A DNA stretch of 64,000 nucleotides from CAVURS01 sp963834425. Its GTDB lineage: Bacteria > Actinomycetota > Actinomycetes > Actinomycetales > CAVURS01. The notes beneath the pieces are model-generated. The model was not told the origin of the DNA. It did not search any database and saw nothing but the letters and a program-made list of their open reading frames with translations. The stretch covers positions 1,116,001 through 1,180,000 of the forward strand of contig CAWIBR010000013.1 of assembly GCA_963834425.1 (NCBI GenBank), given 5' to 3'. Positions 1-8,656 of this stretch are shown in pieces; the stretch's first letter is position 1, and each line of letters starts with the position of its first letter. Both the position numbers and the translations under genes were made by a program.

Positions 1-2
1 CG

Positions 3-1166
3 TTCACCGAGGCGTTCTATCGCGACCCGGTCCGGGCCTACATGCTGCCGGTCTTCACCGATCGTCGTACCGACTGGCCGAGTCACCCCTTCAGCAGCCG
101 CGACTCGTTGCACGAGCACGACATGTGGATGGTCGAGGGCCTGACCCACCGCTATCCGACCAAGGTGCTGGCCGAGCTGCTGCCGACCTGCCCGCAGTAC
201 TGCGGGCACTGCACCCGGATGGACCTGGTCGGGAACTCCACGCCGGTCATCCCCAAGCTCAAGTTCGACCTCAAACCGGTGGACCGGCTGGACCGGATGA
301 TCGCCTACCTGCGCGAGAACCCGGGCGTGCGCGATGTCGTGGTCTCCGGTGGCGACGTGGCCAACATGCCCTGGAAGAACCTCGAGTCGTTCCTGATGCG
401 GCTGCTCGAGATCGACACCATCCGCGACATCCGGCTGGCCACCAAGGCGCTGATGGGCCTGCCCCAGCACTGGCTCGGGGACGATGTGGTCGCCGGCGTC
501 GGCCGGGTCTGCGACGTGGCCCGCGGGCGGGGCGTCAACATCGCGATCCACACCCACGTCAACAACGCCGAGTCGCTGACCCCCGCGGTGGCCCAGGCGA
601 CCCGGGCGATGCTCGACGCCGGCGTGCGGGACGTGCGCAACCAGGGCGTCCTGATGCGCGGCGTCAACGACACGACCGCGCAGCTGCTCGACCTGTGCTT
701 CGCGCTGGAGGACGAGGCCGGCATCACGCCGTACTACTTCTACATGTGCGACATGATCCCGTTCGCCGAGCACTGGCGGCTCTCGCTCGGTGAGGCCCAG
801 GAGCTGCAGCACTCGATCATGGGCTACCTGCCCGGCTTCGCGACCCCGCGGATCGTCTGCGACGTCCCGTTCGTCGGCAAGCGCTGGGTCCACCAGGTGC
901 ACACCTACGACACCGAGCGCGGGATCTCCTACTGGACCAAGAACTACCGGACGTCGATCGAGAGCGCCGACGAGGAGGCGCTGTCGCGCGAGTACGTCTA
1001 CTACGACCCGATCTACACGCTGAGCGACTCCGGGCAGTCGTGGTGGCGCGAGCACGGCGACGCCGAGGCGACGCACGCGGCCGCGGTCGCGCAGGCCCGG
1101 GCCAGCCGCGATGCGGCTCATGCCCAGTCGCTCGACCCCGTGCCGAGTCACGCCGTACACGCCTGA
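3..1166 (+). CDS. KamA-family radical SAM protein (lysine 2,3-aminomutase-like), 5' end outside window
   Basis: The reading frame is open from base 3, so the gene begins before the window; about 387 residues are visible. The radical SAM motif CPQYCGHC (three cysteines spaced CxxxCxxC, starting near base 189) would bind the 4Fe-4S cluster that cleaves S-adenosylmethionine. A GGD segment follows and the rest fits the KamA / EF-P lysine aminomutase family. Two departures from classical KamA are visible: the usual GGDPL is GGDVA, and the usual glycine-rich PLP-lysine motif near the C-terminus reads DVPFVGKRW, keeping only the GK. It may therefore be a divergent aminomutase whose substrate cannot be told from sequence. 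The tail after about base 1020 is Ala/His-rich and probably disordered. It faces the VOC gene convergently. Confidence 0.85.
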   Translation, partial: FTEAFYRDPVRAYMLPVFTDRRTDWPSHPFSSRDSLHEHDMWMVEGLTHRYPTKVLAELLPTCPQYCGHCTRMDLVGNSTPVIPKLKFDLKPVDRLDRMIAYLRENPGVRDVVVSGGDVANMPWKNLESFLMRLLEIDTIRDIRLATKALMGLPQHWLGDDVVAGVGRVCDVARGRGVNIAIHTHVNNAESLTPAVAQATRAMLDAGVRDVRNQGVLMRGVNDTTAQLLDLCFALEDEAGITPYYFYMCDMIPFAEHWRLSLGEAQELQHSIMGYLPGFATPRIVCDVPFVGKRWVHQVHTYDTERGISYWTKNYRTSIESADEEALSREYVYYDPIYTLSDSGQSWWREHGDAEATHAAAVAQARASRDAAHAQSLDPVPSHAVHA

Positions 1167-1190
1167 GGTTTCGGGTACATCCACGGATTT

Positions 1191-1229
1191 CGGCCCGATC
1201 GGACCCACTAAATGGGTCCGGTCGGGCCG
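1191..1229. terminator. strong hairpin between convergent genes
   Basis: Arms CGGCCCGA and TCGGGCCG enclose a second pairing, CGGACCCA with TGGGTCCG, joined by a T-G pair, with the 5-nt loop CTAAA. That is about 17 paired positions. It lies between the convergent KamA-like and VOC genes and could end transcription from both sides. There is no clear T-run. Confidence 0.6.
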
Positions 1230-1307
1230 CAATCTTGAGCCGCGAGCAGGACCCAGCCCTGCGCCTAGCTGGTGCGCCGTACTCAGCGCCTTTGCGTTGA
1301 GCTGCAG

Positions 1308-1700
1308 TCAGCCAGACGCGCGCTCGGCGGCGCTGCGTTCGACGCAGAACTCGTTGCCCTCGGGGTCCTGCATCACGACCCAGCCGGCGCCGTCCGGCCG
1401 GACGTGGCTGCGGTCCAGGACCGTCGCGCCCAGCGACTCCAGCCGCGAGACCTCCCGGTCGCGGGTGGTGTCCGGGGTGATGTCCAGGTGGACCCGGTTC
1501 TTGATCGTCTTGGCCTCGGGCACCTGCTCGAAGAGCAGGTTCGGGCCGCCGACCCCGTGCGGAGGCTCGACCCGGGCCTCCGGATCTCCGGCGAAGTCGT
1601 CGTCTCCGACGTTCCCGCCGGTCACCTGGGCCCACCACGTGGCCTGAGCGAACGGGTCGTGGGCGTCGATGGTGACGTTCCGCAGCGCGCTAGAAGGCAT
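1308..1700 (-). CDS. VOC (glyoxalase-like) family protein
   Basis: A 130-residue protein of the vicinal oxygen chelate fold (glyoxalase_6-like). The N-terminal beta strand (VTIDAHDPFAQATWW) and the C-terminal WVVMQDPEGNEFC match the start and end of a VOC module. The histidine in VHLDI and the glutamate in GNEFC are possible metal ligands. The substrate is unknown. The ATG is supported by a TAGTCT hexamer 6 nt upstream. The gene is read alone, with the Lrp-type regulator behind it on the same strand. Confidence 0.8.
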   Translation of the reverse strand: MPSSALRNVTIDAHDPFAQATWWAQVTGGNVGDDDFAGDPEARVEPPHGVGGPNLLFEQVPEAKTIKNRVHLDITPDTTRDREVSRLESLGATVLDRSHVRPDGAGWVVMQDPEGNEFCVERSAAERASG

Positions 1701-1706
1701 GCCCGG

Positions 1707-1712
1707 AGACTA
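1707..1712 (-). promoter_or_regulatory. leaderless -10 box for the VOC gene
   Basis: TAGTCT on the minus strand, 6 nt before the ATG at 1700. Confidence 0.5.
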
Positions 1713-1788
1713 GGGCGACCGGACCGGTGAGGCACCCGGATATCGGCGGGCCCGCCTCCGGGCGGCCGGATGGCGGTCATGCGGCGCC

Positions 1789-2220
1789 CTAGATGGCTGG
1801 GGGCCGCGCTTCGTACGGCGTGGACAGGACGATCGTCGTCCGGGTCCGCACGTTGGCGTCGGCCCGGATCCGGGCCAGCAACTCCTCCAGCTCGCCCGGA
1901 GCGCCGACCCGGGCCTTGAGGATGTAGCTCTCCTCGCCGGCCACGGAGTGGCAGGCCTCGATCTGCTCGATCGGTGCGAGCCGCTCGGCCACGTCGTCCG
2001 GTGCTGCTGGGTCGAGCGGCGTCACCGAGATGAAGGCGGTGAGCGGCAGGCCGATCGCGTCCGGGTCGATCACGGCGGCGTACCCGCGGATGACGCCCCG
2101 CTCCTCCAGGCGCCGGACCCGCTGATGGGCAGCCGAGGTCGACAGGCCGGTCTCCTTGGCCAGGTCGGTGTAGCTCATCCGGCCGTCCTGGCCCAGCAGG
2201 CTCACGATCTTGCGGTCCAT
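1789..2220 (-). CDS. Lrp/AsnC family transcriptional regulator
   Basis: A 143-residue protein with the standard Lrp layout. An N-terminal helix-turn-helix (MDRKIVSLLGQDGRMSYTDL, then GLSTSAAHQRVRRLE) is followed by an alpha/beta ligand-sensing RAM domain (about residues 60-140). Such proteins bind DNA as dimers or octamers and respond to amino acids. I chose the ATG at 2220; a GTG at 2232 would add VEA. It is divergent from the exonuclease gene, and the 90-nt gap between them must hold both promoters. A longer open frame runs upstream but is antisense to the exonuclease and is not real. Confidence 0.88.
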   Translation of the reverse strand: MDRKIVSLLGQDGRMSYTDLAKETGLSTSAAHQRVRRLEERGVIRGYAAVIDPDAIGLPLTAFISVTPLDPAAPDDVAERLAPIEQIEACHSVAGEESYILKARVGAPGELEELLARIRADANVRTRTTIVLSTPYEARPPAI

Positions 2221-2310
2221 CGCCTCCACGCGCGCAATGTAGCGCGGCCGGCGCGCCGCGAGAATGCGCTGCCGGAATGCGTTGCGAGCGACGGCTGGCA
2301 GGATGCGAGG

Positions 2311-3249
2311 GTGGCGGCGAACGGGAAGCTGATGTTGCTCGACTCGGCCTCGTTGTACTTCCGGGCCTTCTTCGGGGTGCCGGACTCGTTCACGGCGCCG
2401 GACGGCACCCAGATCAACGCGGTGCGGGGCTTCCTGGACATGATCGCCACGCTGCTCACGATGCGCCGGCCGGACCGGATGGTGGCCTGCTGGGACGACG
2501 ACTGGCGGCCGGCCTTCCGGGTCGCGGCCATCCCGTCGTACAAGACGCATCGGTTGACCGCCGGCAGCCAGGTGGTCGAGGAGTCGCCCCCGGCGCTGAC
2601 GCCTCAGGTGCCGGTCATCGCGGATCTGCTGGCCGCGCTGGGCATCACTCGAGTGGGGTGCCCCGGCTACGAGGCGGACGACGTGATGGGCACGCTGGCC
2701 GAGCGGTCGGCCGCGGCCGGTCGCGGGCCGGTTGAGGTGGTGACCGGTGATCGGGACCTGTTCCAGCTGGTCGACGACGAGCGCGAGGTCAGGGTGCTCT
2801 ATGTGGGCCGGGGCGTGCGCAACCTGGAGGTCGTGGACCAGGGCTGGCTGGAACGCCGGTACGCCGTGCCGACCGGCCCGGCGTACGCCGATCTGGCCAC
2901 GCTGCGCGGTGACCCGAGCGACGGCCTGCCCGGCGTCCCCGGGGTCGGTGAGAAGACGGCGGCCGGTCTGCTCAGCAAGTTCGACGGCCTGGCCGCGGTC
3001 CGGGCGGCGGCCGAGGCCCGCGACCCGCGGATCGCGCCCGGCCTGGCGGCCAAGATCCGGGGCGCCGAGGACTATCTCGCCTCCGCGGGCGTGGTGGTCA
3101 ACGTGGTGCGCGATGCGCCCGTGGAGGATCTGCCGGATCAGCTGCCGAGCCAGCCGGCCGACGTGGACGCCCTCAGTGAGCTCGCCGACCGCTGGGGCGT
3201 GCGCTCCAGCGTCAACCGGGTCCTCGCCGCCCTCCAGCACCCCGCCTGA
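2311..3249 (+). CDS. 5'-3' exonuclease (Pol I N-terminal-like, FEN fold)
   Basis: About 312 residues. It begins with the metal-binding strand LMLLDSASLYFRAFFG, then shows the acidic cluster YEADDVMGTLAE and VTGDRDLFQLVD. The helix-hairpin-helix DGLPGVPGVGEKTA follows. This is the stand-alone 5'-nuclease related to the N-terminal domain of DNA polymerase I, used in primer and flap removal. The start is GTG 2311 with GGCAGGA upstream; the internal ATG 2332 is an alternative. The exonuclease-helY neighbourhood is also found in mycobacteria. Transcription runs towards helY and is separated from it by repeated hairpins. Confidence 0.88.
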   Translation: MAANGKLMLLDSASLYFRAFFGVPDSFTAPDGTQINAVRGFLDMIATLLTMRRPDRMVACWDDDWRPAFRVAAIPSYKTHRLTAGSQVVEESPPALTPQVPVIADLLAALGITRVGCPGYEADDVMGTLAERSAAAGRGPVEVVTGDRDLFQLVDDEREVRVLYVGRGVRNLEVVDQGWLERRYAVPTGPAYADLATLRGDPSDGLPGVPGVGEKTAAGLLSKFDGLAAVRAAAEARDPRIAPGLAAKIRGAEDYLASAGVVVNVVRDAPVEDLPDQLPSQPADVDALSELADRWGVRSSVNRVLAALQHPA

Positions 3250-3255
3250 CGAACG

Positions 3256-3360
3256 TGTCAGCAGCAAGCGAGCAATGGCTCGGTCCTGGTGCTGACAACC
3301 CGCGCGGGCCCGCGACGTTGTCAGCGTGACGACGGCAATGGCTCGGTCCTGGTGCTGACA
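3256..3360. repeat. two-unit intergenic inverted/direct repeat
   Basis: A 26-nt sequence occurs twice in direct orientation at 3272-3297 and 3335-3360 (period 63). Each copy ends in GCTGACA, which pairs with TGTCAGC upstream (3256-3263 with 3290-3297; 3319-3325 with 3354-3360), giving two hairpins. A small inner hairpin, CGAGC-AATG-GCTCG, lies in the first. It fills the gap between the convergent exonuclease and helY and may be a bidirectional terminator or a mobile palindromic repeat. Confidence 0.7.
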
Positions 3361-3364
3361 GCTT

Positions 3365-6121
3365 TCAGGAGGCGGCGACGACGCCCCGGCGGACCCGCTC
3401 GATGGCGTCCTGGGCCGCGGCCCGGACGGAGCCGGTCGAGGCGTCGGAGACCTGGCCGAGCAGGTCGATGAGCTGCTTGCACCGCCGGACGAAGTCGCCC
3501 GCGGCCAGGTCGCTGTCGCGCAGGACCGCCTCCAGCGACTGACCTCGGGCCCATCGGTGCATCGCCCAGGCCAGCCCGGCGTCCGGCTCCCCGGAGATCG
3601 GCAGTCGGTGGTCGCGCTCGCGGTCCTCCAGCGCCGCCCAGATCCGAACCATCTCCTGCAGGGCGCCCTCGACCGGGCCGCCCGGCAGCCGGGGCGCAAC
3701 CTCGCGGTCGTCGCGGCGCGACTCGTGGATCAACGCCGAGAGCACTGCGGCCAGGCTCGGGCCGTCGAGCCCGTCCCACACCCGGTGCCGCAGGCACTCG
3801 GCCGCGAGCAGGTCCAGCTCGGTGTAGAGCCGCCGCAGTCGCTGACCCTCGGGCGTGACCCGGTCGCCCTCCAGGTAGCCCAGCTCGGCGAGCAGGTCGC
3901 AGACCCGGTCGAAGGTGCGGGCCACCGAGTTGGTCCGGCTCTCGACGCGCCGGGTCAGCGTCTCGGTCTCGGCGCGCAGCCGGGTCCACCGCTCGCCCCA
4001 GCGGGCGTGGTCCTCCCGATCCGGGCAGCTGTGACACGGATGCGCCCGCATCTCACGTCGCAGGCGCGCGAGGTCGGCGTCCTCCGTCGGGTCGCGCCGG
4101 GATCGTCCGGCCGGCGGCTCATGAGGCACGGCGGTCCGCAGCGTGGACGCCAGGTCGCGCCGGGACTGCGGGCTCCGGGCGTTGAAGTCCTTCGGCACCC
4201 GGACCCGGCCGACGGTCTCGACCGGCGCGGGCAGGTCGCTGGCCATCAGCCGCTTCACCTGCCGATCGGCGGTCAGGATCATCGGCTTGGGGCCGTCCAG
4301 ACCGGCCGCCCGGTCCGGGGCCACGACGACGGCGAACCCGGCTCGCCGGCCGCTCGGCACCCGGATCACGTCGCCGATCCGCAGGCCTTCCAGGCTCTGG
4401 GCGGCCTCGGCCTTGCGCGAGGCGGAGCGGTTCCGGGCCAGCTCGGTCTCCCGGTCCTTGATCGCCCGGCGCAGCTCGGCATAGGCCAGGAAGTCGCCGC
4501 GGTCGCAGGTCATCGCCTCGCGGTAGCCCTCGAGCGCCTCGGTGTTGCGGCGGACCTGCCGGGCCAGCCCGACGACGGCCCGGTCGGCCTGGAACTGGGC
4601 GAACGAGGTCTCCAGGATCTCCCGGGCGCGCTCGCGTCCGACCTGGTCGACCAGGTTGACCGCCATGTTGTACGTCGGGCGGAAGCTCGAGCGCAGCGGG
4701 TAGGTCCGGGTGGAGGCGAGCCCAGCGACCGCGACCGGATCCACCCCCGACTGCCAGAGCACGACGGCATGGCCCTCGACGTCGATGCCGCGCCGGCCGG
4801 CCCGACCGGTCAGCTGGGTGTACTCCCCCGGCGTGATGTCGGCGTGGGTCTCGCCGTTCCACTTGACCAGGCGCTCGAGGACCACGCTGCGCGCCGGCAT
4901 GTTGATGCCCAGCGCCAGGGTCTCGGTGGCGAAGACCGCCTTGATCAGCCCGCGGGTGAACAGATGCTCGACCACCTCCTTGAAGGTGGGCAGCAGCCCG
5001 GCGTGGTGGGCGGCCAGGCCGTGCTCGAGGCCGTCCAGCCACTCCCAGTAGCCGAGTACCCCGAGGTCGGACTCGGCCAGGTCGGCAGTGTGCTCCTCGG
5101 CGTACTCGCGGATCGTCCTGGCCTCGTCTGGGGTGGTCAGGCGCACGCCGGAGCGCAGGCACTGCTGGACGGCCGCGTCGCAGCCGGCCCGGCTGAAGAT
5201 GAAGGTGATCGCCGGCAGCAGGTTGCTGCGCTCCAACCGGGCCAGGACGTCGGGACGGCTCGGGCCGCCTCCGCGGGGGCCGCCCCGGCCGGAGCCGGCC
5301 AGCTGGGAGGTGTGCCGTCGGCCGCGGCCGCGGGCCGACCGGGTGTCGTAGCGCGACTCCCGCTGGCGACGCTCCTGCTCCCGGATCGTGGCGACCAGCT
5401 CGGGGTTGACGTCGACCGCACCCCGCGGGTCGTCGTCCTCCGGGAGCTCGAACAGGTCGAGCAGCCGGTCACGCACCATCACGTGCTGCCACAGCGGCAC
5501 CGGTCGATGCTCCTCGACGATCACCTCGGTGTCGCCGCGCACGGTGTCCAGCCAGTCGCCGAACTCTTCGGCGTTGCTCACGGTCGCTGACAGCGAGACG
5601 ACACGCACCGGCTCGGGCAGGTGGATGATCACCTCCTCCCACACGGCCCCGCGGAACCGGTCGGCCAGGTAGTGCACCTCGTCCATCACGACGAAGGCCA
5701 GGCCGGCCAAGGTCGGCGAATCGGCGTAGAGCATGTTGCGGAGCACTTCGGTCGTCATCACGACGACCGAAGCCTCGCCGTTGACTGAGGTGTCGCCGGT
5801 CAGCAGGCCGACGCTGGCGGCGCCATAGCGCTCAACCAGCTCGGCGTACTTCTGGTTCGACAGGGCCTTGATCGGCGTGGTGTAGAAGGCTTTTCGCCCC
5901 TGAGCCAGCGCGAGGTGGATCGCGAACTCCCCCACCACCGTCTTGCCAGCACCCGTCGGCGCCGCGACCAGAACCCCGCGGCCGGCTTCCAATGCCTGGG
6001 CCGCCCGCTCCTGGAACGGGTCGAGCTCGAAGTCGAGTCCGGCCCGGAACGCCGACAGCTCGCTCTGGGCCGCCGCGGTCCGGACGCGCGCGGCAGCGAA
6101 CCGCTCAGCCGGCGAGGACAC
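3365..6121 (-). CDS. helY: DEVH-box RNA/DNA helicase HelY
   Basis: A 918-residue superfamily 2 helicase of the Ski2/Mtr4 type, close to the length of mycobacterial HelY. Walker A APTGAGKT is at about residues 54-61 and the DEVH box at 147-150, followed by SLSAT (motif III), a helicase C domain with QLTGRAGRRG (motif VI) and the Ski2-like C-terminal part. A glycine/arginine-rich insert separates the two RecA domains. It is expected to unwind RNA or DNA with ATP. Start: GTG at 6121 with TAACCT 7 nt upstream. It is the last gene of the long minus-strand series that begins at pafB. Confidence 0.93.
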   Translation of the reverse strand: MSSPAERFAAARVRTAAAQSELSAFRAGLDFELDPFQERAAQALEAGRGVLVAAPTGAGKTVVGEFAIHLALAQGRKAFYTTPIKALSNQKYAELVERYGAASVGLLTGDTSVNGEASVVVMTTEVLRNMLYADSPTLAGLAFVVMDEVHYLADRFRGAVWEEVIIHLPEPVRVVSLSATVSNAEEFGDWLDTVRGDTEVIVEEHRPVPLWQHVMVRDRLLDLFELPEDDDPRGAVDVNPELVATIREQERRQRESRYDTRSARGRGRRHTSQLAGSGRGGPRGGGPSRPDVLARLERSNLLPAITFIFSRAGCDAAVQQCLRSGVRLTTPDEARTIREYAEEHTADLAESDLGVLGYWEWLDGLEHGLAAHHAGLLPTFKEVVEHLFTRGLIKAVFATETLALGINMPARSVVLERLVKWNGETHADITPGEYTQLTGRAGRRGIDVEGHAVVLWQSGVDPVAVAGLASTRTYPLRSSFRPTYNMAVNLVDQVGRERAREILETSFAQFQADRAVVGLARQVRRNTEALEGYREAMTCDRGDFLAYAELRRAIKDRETELARNRSASRKAEAAQSLEGLRIGDVIRVPSGRRAGFAVVVAPDRAAGLDGPKPMILTADRQVKRLMASDLPAPVETVGRVRVPKDFNARSPQSRRDLASTLRTAVPHEPPAGRSRRDPTEDADLARLRREMRAHPCHSCPDREDHARWGERWTRLRAETETLTRRVESRTNSVARTFDRVCDLLAELGYLEGDRVTPEGQRLRRLYTELDLLAAECLRHRVWDGLDGPSLAAVLSALIHESRRDDREVAPRLPGGPVEGALQEMVRIWAALEDRERDHRLPISGEPDAGLAWAMHRWARGQSLEAVLRDSDLAAGDFVRRCKQLIDLLGQVSDASTGSVRAAAQDAIERVRRGVVAAS

Positions 6122-6128
6122 GCCCCGC

Positions 6129-6134
6129 AGGTTA
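6129..6134 (-). promoter_or_regulatory. leaderless -10 box for helY
   Basis: TAACCT on the minus strand, 7 nt before the GTG at 6121. Confidence 0.45.
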
Positions 6135-6206
6135 CGTCAGGTGCCGTCGGTCTCCGTCAGCGCCGCCCCGACCGCTCAGCCAGCCTCAGACCAGCCCCAG
6201 ACAGCC

Positions 6207-7127
6207 TCAGACGAGAACGCGCAGCGCGCCGGGCACGACCTCGCACGACATCGGCAGCGGCGTGTAGCGCTCCCCGTCGGCGTAGGCCACGATCCCCGGC
6301 GTTTCCAGCCGCACCCGCTTGGCCCGCCGGATGGTGACGGCTGGATGGTCCTTGTGCGCGCCGCTGAACACCTTGGGAAAGACCTTGAGGAACTCCGGGA
6401 TCGACACCTTGTCCACGATCATCACGTCGACCAGTCCGTCGTCGAGCTCGGCGTCGGGGCAGACCTGCATGCCCCCGCCGTACGACGGGCCGTTGCCGAC
6501 CGCGACGAGCATGGCGTTGGCCTCGATCCGCTCGCCGTCCAGCTCCAGGACGTAGGGCAGTGGCTTGAAGACCGGCAGCTCGCGGACGATGGCCAGGTTG
6601 TAGCGCATCTTGCCCTTCGGCCAGCGCCAGGCGTTGGCCCGCTCGTTGACCTTGGCGTCGAAGCCCGCTCCGAGGACGCCGACGAACCAGCCGGCCGCCT
6701 CGACGCCGGTGTCCGGGACGTGGCGGACCGCGTCGATCGTGCGGACCGAACCGCGGCGTACGGCGACCGCAGCGGCCGCGGCGTCCCGGATCGGCAGGTC
6801 GAGCGCGCGGGCGATGTCGTTGCCCGTGCCGGCCGCCACGATGCCCAGCGGGACGTCGGTGCCCGCCACGACGTTGGCTCCGAGATGAACCATGCCGTCA
6901 CCGCCGACGACGACGAGCGCGTCGACACCGCGCTCGACCGCCGCGCGGGCGTTGTCCCGGGCGGCGGCGGCGTCCGGGCCGGAGACGTCCTCGACCTTGA
7001 CGCCCGCGCTGTCGAGCTGCTGGCGGACTGCTGCGCCCAGCTTGGCCCCTCGGCCCAGCCCGGAGGTCGGGTTGACCAGCAGTGCGATGTGGTCGATCCC
7101 GGTGGGGTCGGTGCGCTCGGTGGTCAC
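6207..7127 (-). CDS. diacylglycerol kinase family lipid kinase
   Basis: About 306 residues of the DAGK/YegS/sphingosine kinase fold. NPTSGLGRG near the N-terminus and GGDGM (normally GGDGT) form the nucleotide site, and AAGTGNDIAR is the characteristic third motif. It probably phosphorylates a lipid such as diacylglycerol at the membrane face. I start at GTG 7127 because a TAGCCT hexamer sits 7 nt upstream and this avoids overlap with tatC; the frame stays open to an ATG at 7160. The same order, tatC - lipid kinase - helY, is common in actinobacteria. Confidence 0.88.
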   Translation of the reverse strand: MTTERTDPTGIDHIALLVNPTSGLGRGAKLGAAVRQQLDSAGVKVEDVSGPDAAAARDNARAAVERGVDALVVVGGDGMVHLGANVVAGTDVPLGIVAAGTGNDIARALDLPIRDAAAAAVAVRRGSVRTIDAVRHVPDTGVEAAGWFVGVLGAGFDAKVNERANAWRWPKGKMRYNLAIVRELPVFKPLPYVLELDGERIEANAMLVAVGNGPSYGGGMQVCPDAELDDGLVDVMIVDKVSIPEFLKVFPKVFSGAHKDHPAVTIRRAKRVRLETPGIVAYADGERYTPLPMSCEVVPGALRVLV

Positions 7128-7134
7128 GGCCGCG

Positions 7135-7140
7135 AGGCTA
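7135..7140 (-). promoter_or_regulatory. leaderless -10 box for the lipid kinase
   Basis: TAGCCT on the minus strand, 7 nt before GTG 7127. It overlaps the tatC stop codon. Confidence 0.4.
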
Positions 7141-7975
7141 CAGCGGGCTCGCCTCGTCATCGGAGAGGTCGCCGAACTCCGGGGCGCGCCGGGCCCGTGA
7201 TCGGTCGACCAGCAAGGCGATCCCGACGGCGATGAAGAAGAGCGCGACCATCGGGATGGCCATGAAGATCATGCTCCAGGGATCTGGCGACGGCGTCATG
7301 ACGGCGGCGAACAGCGCGATCAGGAAGATCGAGATCCGCCAGCTCTTGAGCAGCAGCCGGCCGGGCAGGACGTGGGCCAGGTTGAGTCCCACCATCAGCA
7401 CCGGCAGCAGGAAGGCCAGGCCGAAGGCCAGGATGAAGCGGGTCAGGAAGGTCAGGTAGTCCTCGGCGCTGATGACGTTGATGCCGCCCTTGGGGGTGAG
7501 GTCCAGCAGCGTCGTGATCGCCTTGGGGAAGGACAGCCAGGCCAGATAGCCCCCGGCGAAGAACAACGGCACCGAGGCGGCGACGAAGATCAGCGACCAC
7601 CGCTTCTCGCGCCGGGTCAGCCCCGGCACGATGAAGGCCCAGATCTGGTAGATCCAGACCGGGCTCGCGAGGAGCAGGCCGACGAAGATGGCGACCTTGA
7701 GCTTCACGGCGAACGGCCCGGTGACGCCGCTACCGCTGAAGTTCAGGCCGGTGAGCCCGGTGTGCCCGCGCTCGGCGGCAACCTTGAGGACCGGGCGCCT
7801 CGAGGCGGTGCAAGAGCTGGTCGTAGTAGATCCAGCCCAGCGAACCGGTGATGGCGATCGCGATGGCCGAGATGGTGATCCGGTTGCGCAGCTCACGCAG
7901 ATGCCCGCCCAGCGACATCCGGCCTTCCGGGTCACGGGACTTGCGCAGCCGTCGACGTACGGTCGTGTCGGTCAC
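7138..7975 (-). CDS. tatC: Sec-independent translocase subunit TatC (frame broken once)
   Basis: TatC is the six-helix receptor of the twin-arginine export system in the cytoplasmic membrane. The first part (7975 to about 7796) gives the amphipathic N-terminus with GGHLRELRNR and the first membrane helix. The remaining five helices, including SPVWIYQIWAF and TRREKRW, are in the next frame. The total of 838 nt is one base more than a multiple of three. Removing one base near 7795 (GCGCCCGG on the minus strand) restores a 278-residue protein of normal length. Tat export is usually important and other genes here show the same defect, so sequencing error is likely. The site also reads CCC-G, a sequence known to be prone to +1 slippage. 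Confidence 0.85.
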
Positions 7976-8002
7976 AGTGGTCTATCGGGAGTGACGGGCA
8001 GA

Positions 8003-8260
8003 TCAGCGACGCTCGTCGGGCGCCTTCTCCGAAGCCGGGCGCGGCGCCGCGGGGGGCTCGTCAACGATGCGTCCGCTGAGCGGCTCAGAGGGCGGGGTCG
8101 GCGGGGCCTTCTCGTCGTCCTTGCGCATCGACTCGACCTCGGACTTGAAGATGCGCATCGAGCGGCCCATGCTGCGGGCGGCGTCCGGCAGCCGCTTGTA
8201 GCCGAACAGCACGACCACCACGAGCAGCAGCACGATCACGTGCCATGGTTCCAACCTCAT
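8003..8260 (-). CDS. tatA: Sec-independent translocase subunit TatA
   Basis: An 85-residue protein with one N-terminal membrane helix (WHVIVLLLVVVVLFG), the conserved FGYKRLPDAARSMG hinge and amphipathic helix, and a charged Pro-rich tail. TatA forms the pore part of the twin-arginine translocase with TatC, which lies just downstream. A GGAGGG ribosome-binding site stands 7 nt before the ATG, so this gene does have a leader. Confidence 0.93.
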   Translation of the reverse strand: MRLEPWHVIVLLLVVVVLFGYKRLPDAARSMGRSMRIFKSEVESMRKDDEKAPPTPPSEPLSGRIVDEPPAAPRPASEKAPDERR

Positions 8261-8296
8261 GGTCCTGCCCTCCGGGTTGCTGGTGTTGTAGGGAGT

Positions 8297-8587
8297 CTAC
8301 GTCCGGGTTCGACGCCCGGTTCCCCGATGCTTGGTCCGCGCGGCGAATCTTTGCGCCCGCAGCCGGCTTGGGTCGTCGAAGACGGCGGCCGGTTCGGGGT
8401 CGGTGTGCTGGCGCTGCTCCAGCCGCTCGAGCTCGTCCGCGATGGCCGAGAGACGGTCACTGGCGATGGTCAGCTCAGCGAACAGCAGTTTCAGCTTGCG
8501 CCAGAGCTGGCGGAACAGGATGAACAGGAAAAATACGGCAGCCAGGATAAGGAAGATCCAGATCAGGACCCACTCCCACCAGGACAC
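8297..8587 (-). CDS. small single-pass membrane protein, unknown function
   Basis: About 96 residues: an N-terminal hydrophobic helix (WVLIWIFLILAAVFFLFILF), then a helix likely to form a coiled coil (LWRKLKLLFAEL to DELERLEQ), and an Arg/Thr-rich tail. No named domain is recognised. I chose GTG 8587 rather than 8596 because TAGGGT lies 7 nt upstream. It sits between tatA and the zinc-ribbon gene, as small membrane genes do in related actinobacteria, but its link to Tat is only positional. Confidence 0.65.
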   Translation of the reverse strand: MSWWEWVLIWIFLILAAVFFLFILFRQLWRKLKLLFAELTIASDRLSAIADELERLEQRQHTDPEPAAVFDDPSRLRAQRFAARTKHRGTGRRTRT

Positions 8588-8594
8588 GGCGCAC

Positions 8595-8600
8595 ACCCTA
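8595..8600 (-). promoter_or_regulatory. leaderless -10 box for the small membrane protein
   Basis: TAGGGT on the minus strand, 7 nt before GTG 8587. Confidence 0.45.
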
Positions 8601-8656
8601 GCCGGGGCCGGACCGGGCTCCGAGCCGCCCAGTGTGCGGAGTTACGCCAAAACCAC

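Noticed and set aside
3256..3360. The 26-nt direct repeat considered as a minimal CRISPR or attachment pair
   Set aside because: Only two copies, each part of a hairpin, with no cas genes and no integrase.
3557..5590. A 677-codon open frame on the plus strand
   Set aside because: It lies entirely opposite helY, which has complete helicase motifs; the shadow protein is compositionally biased and matches nothing.
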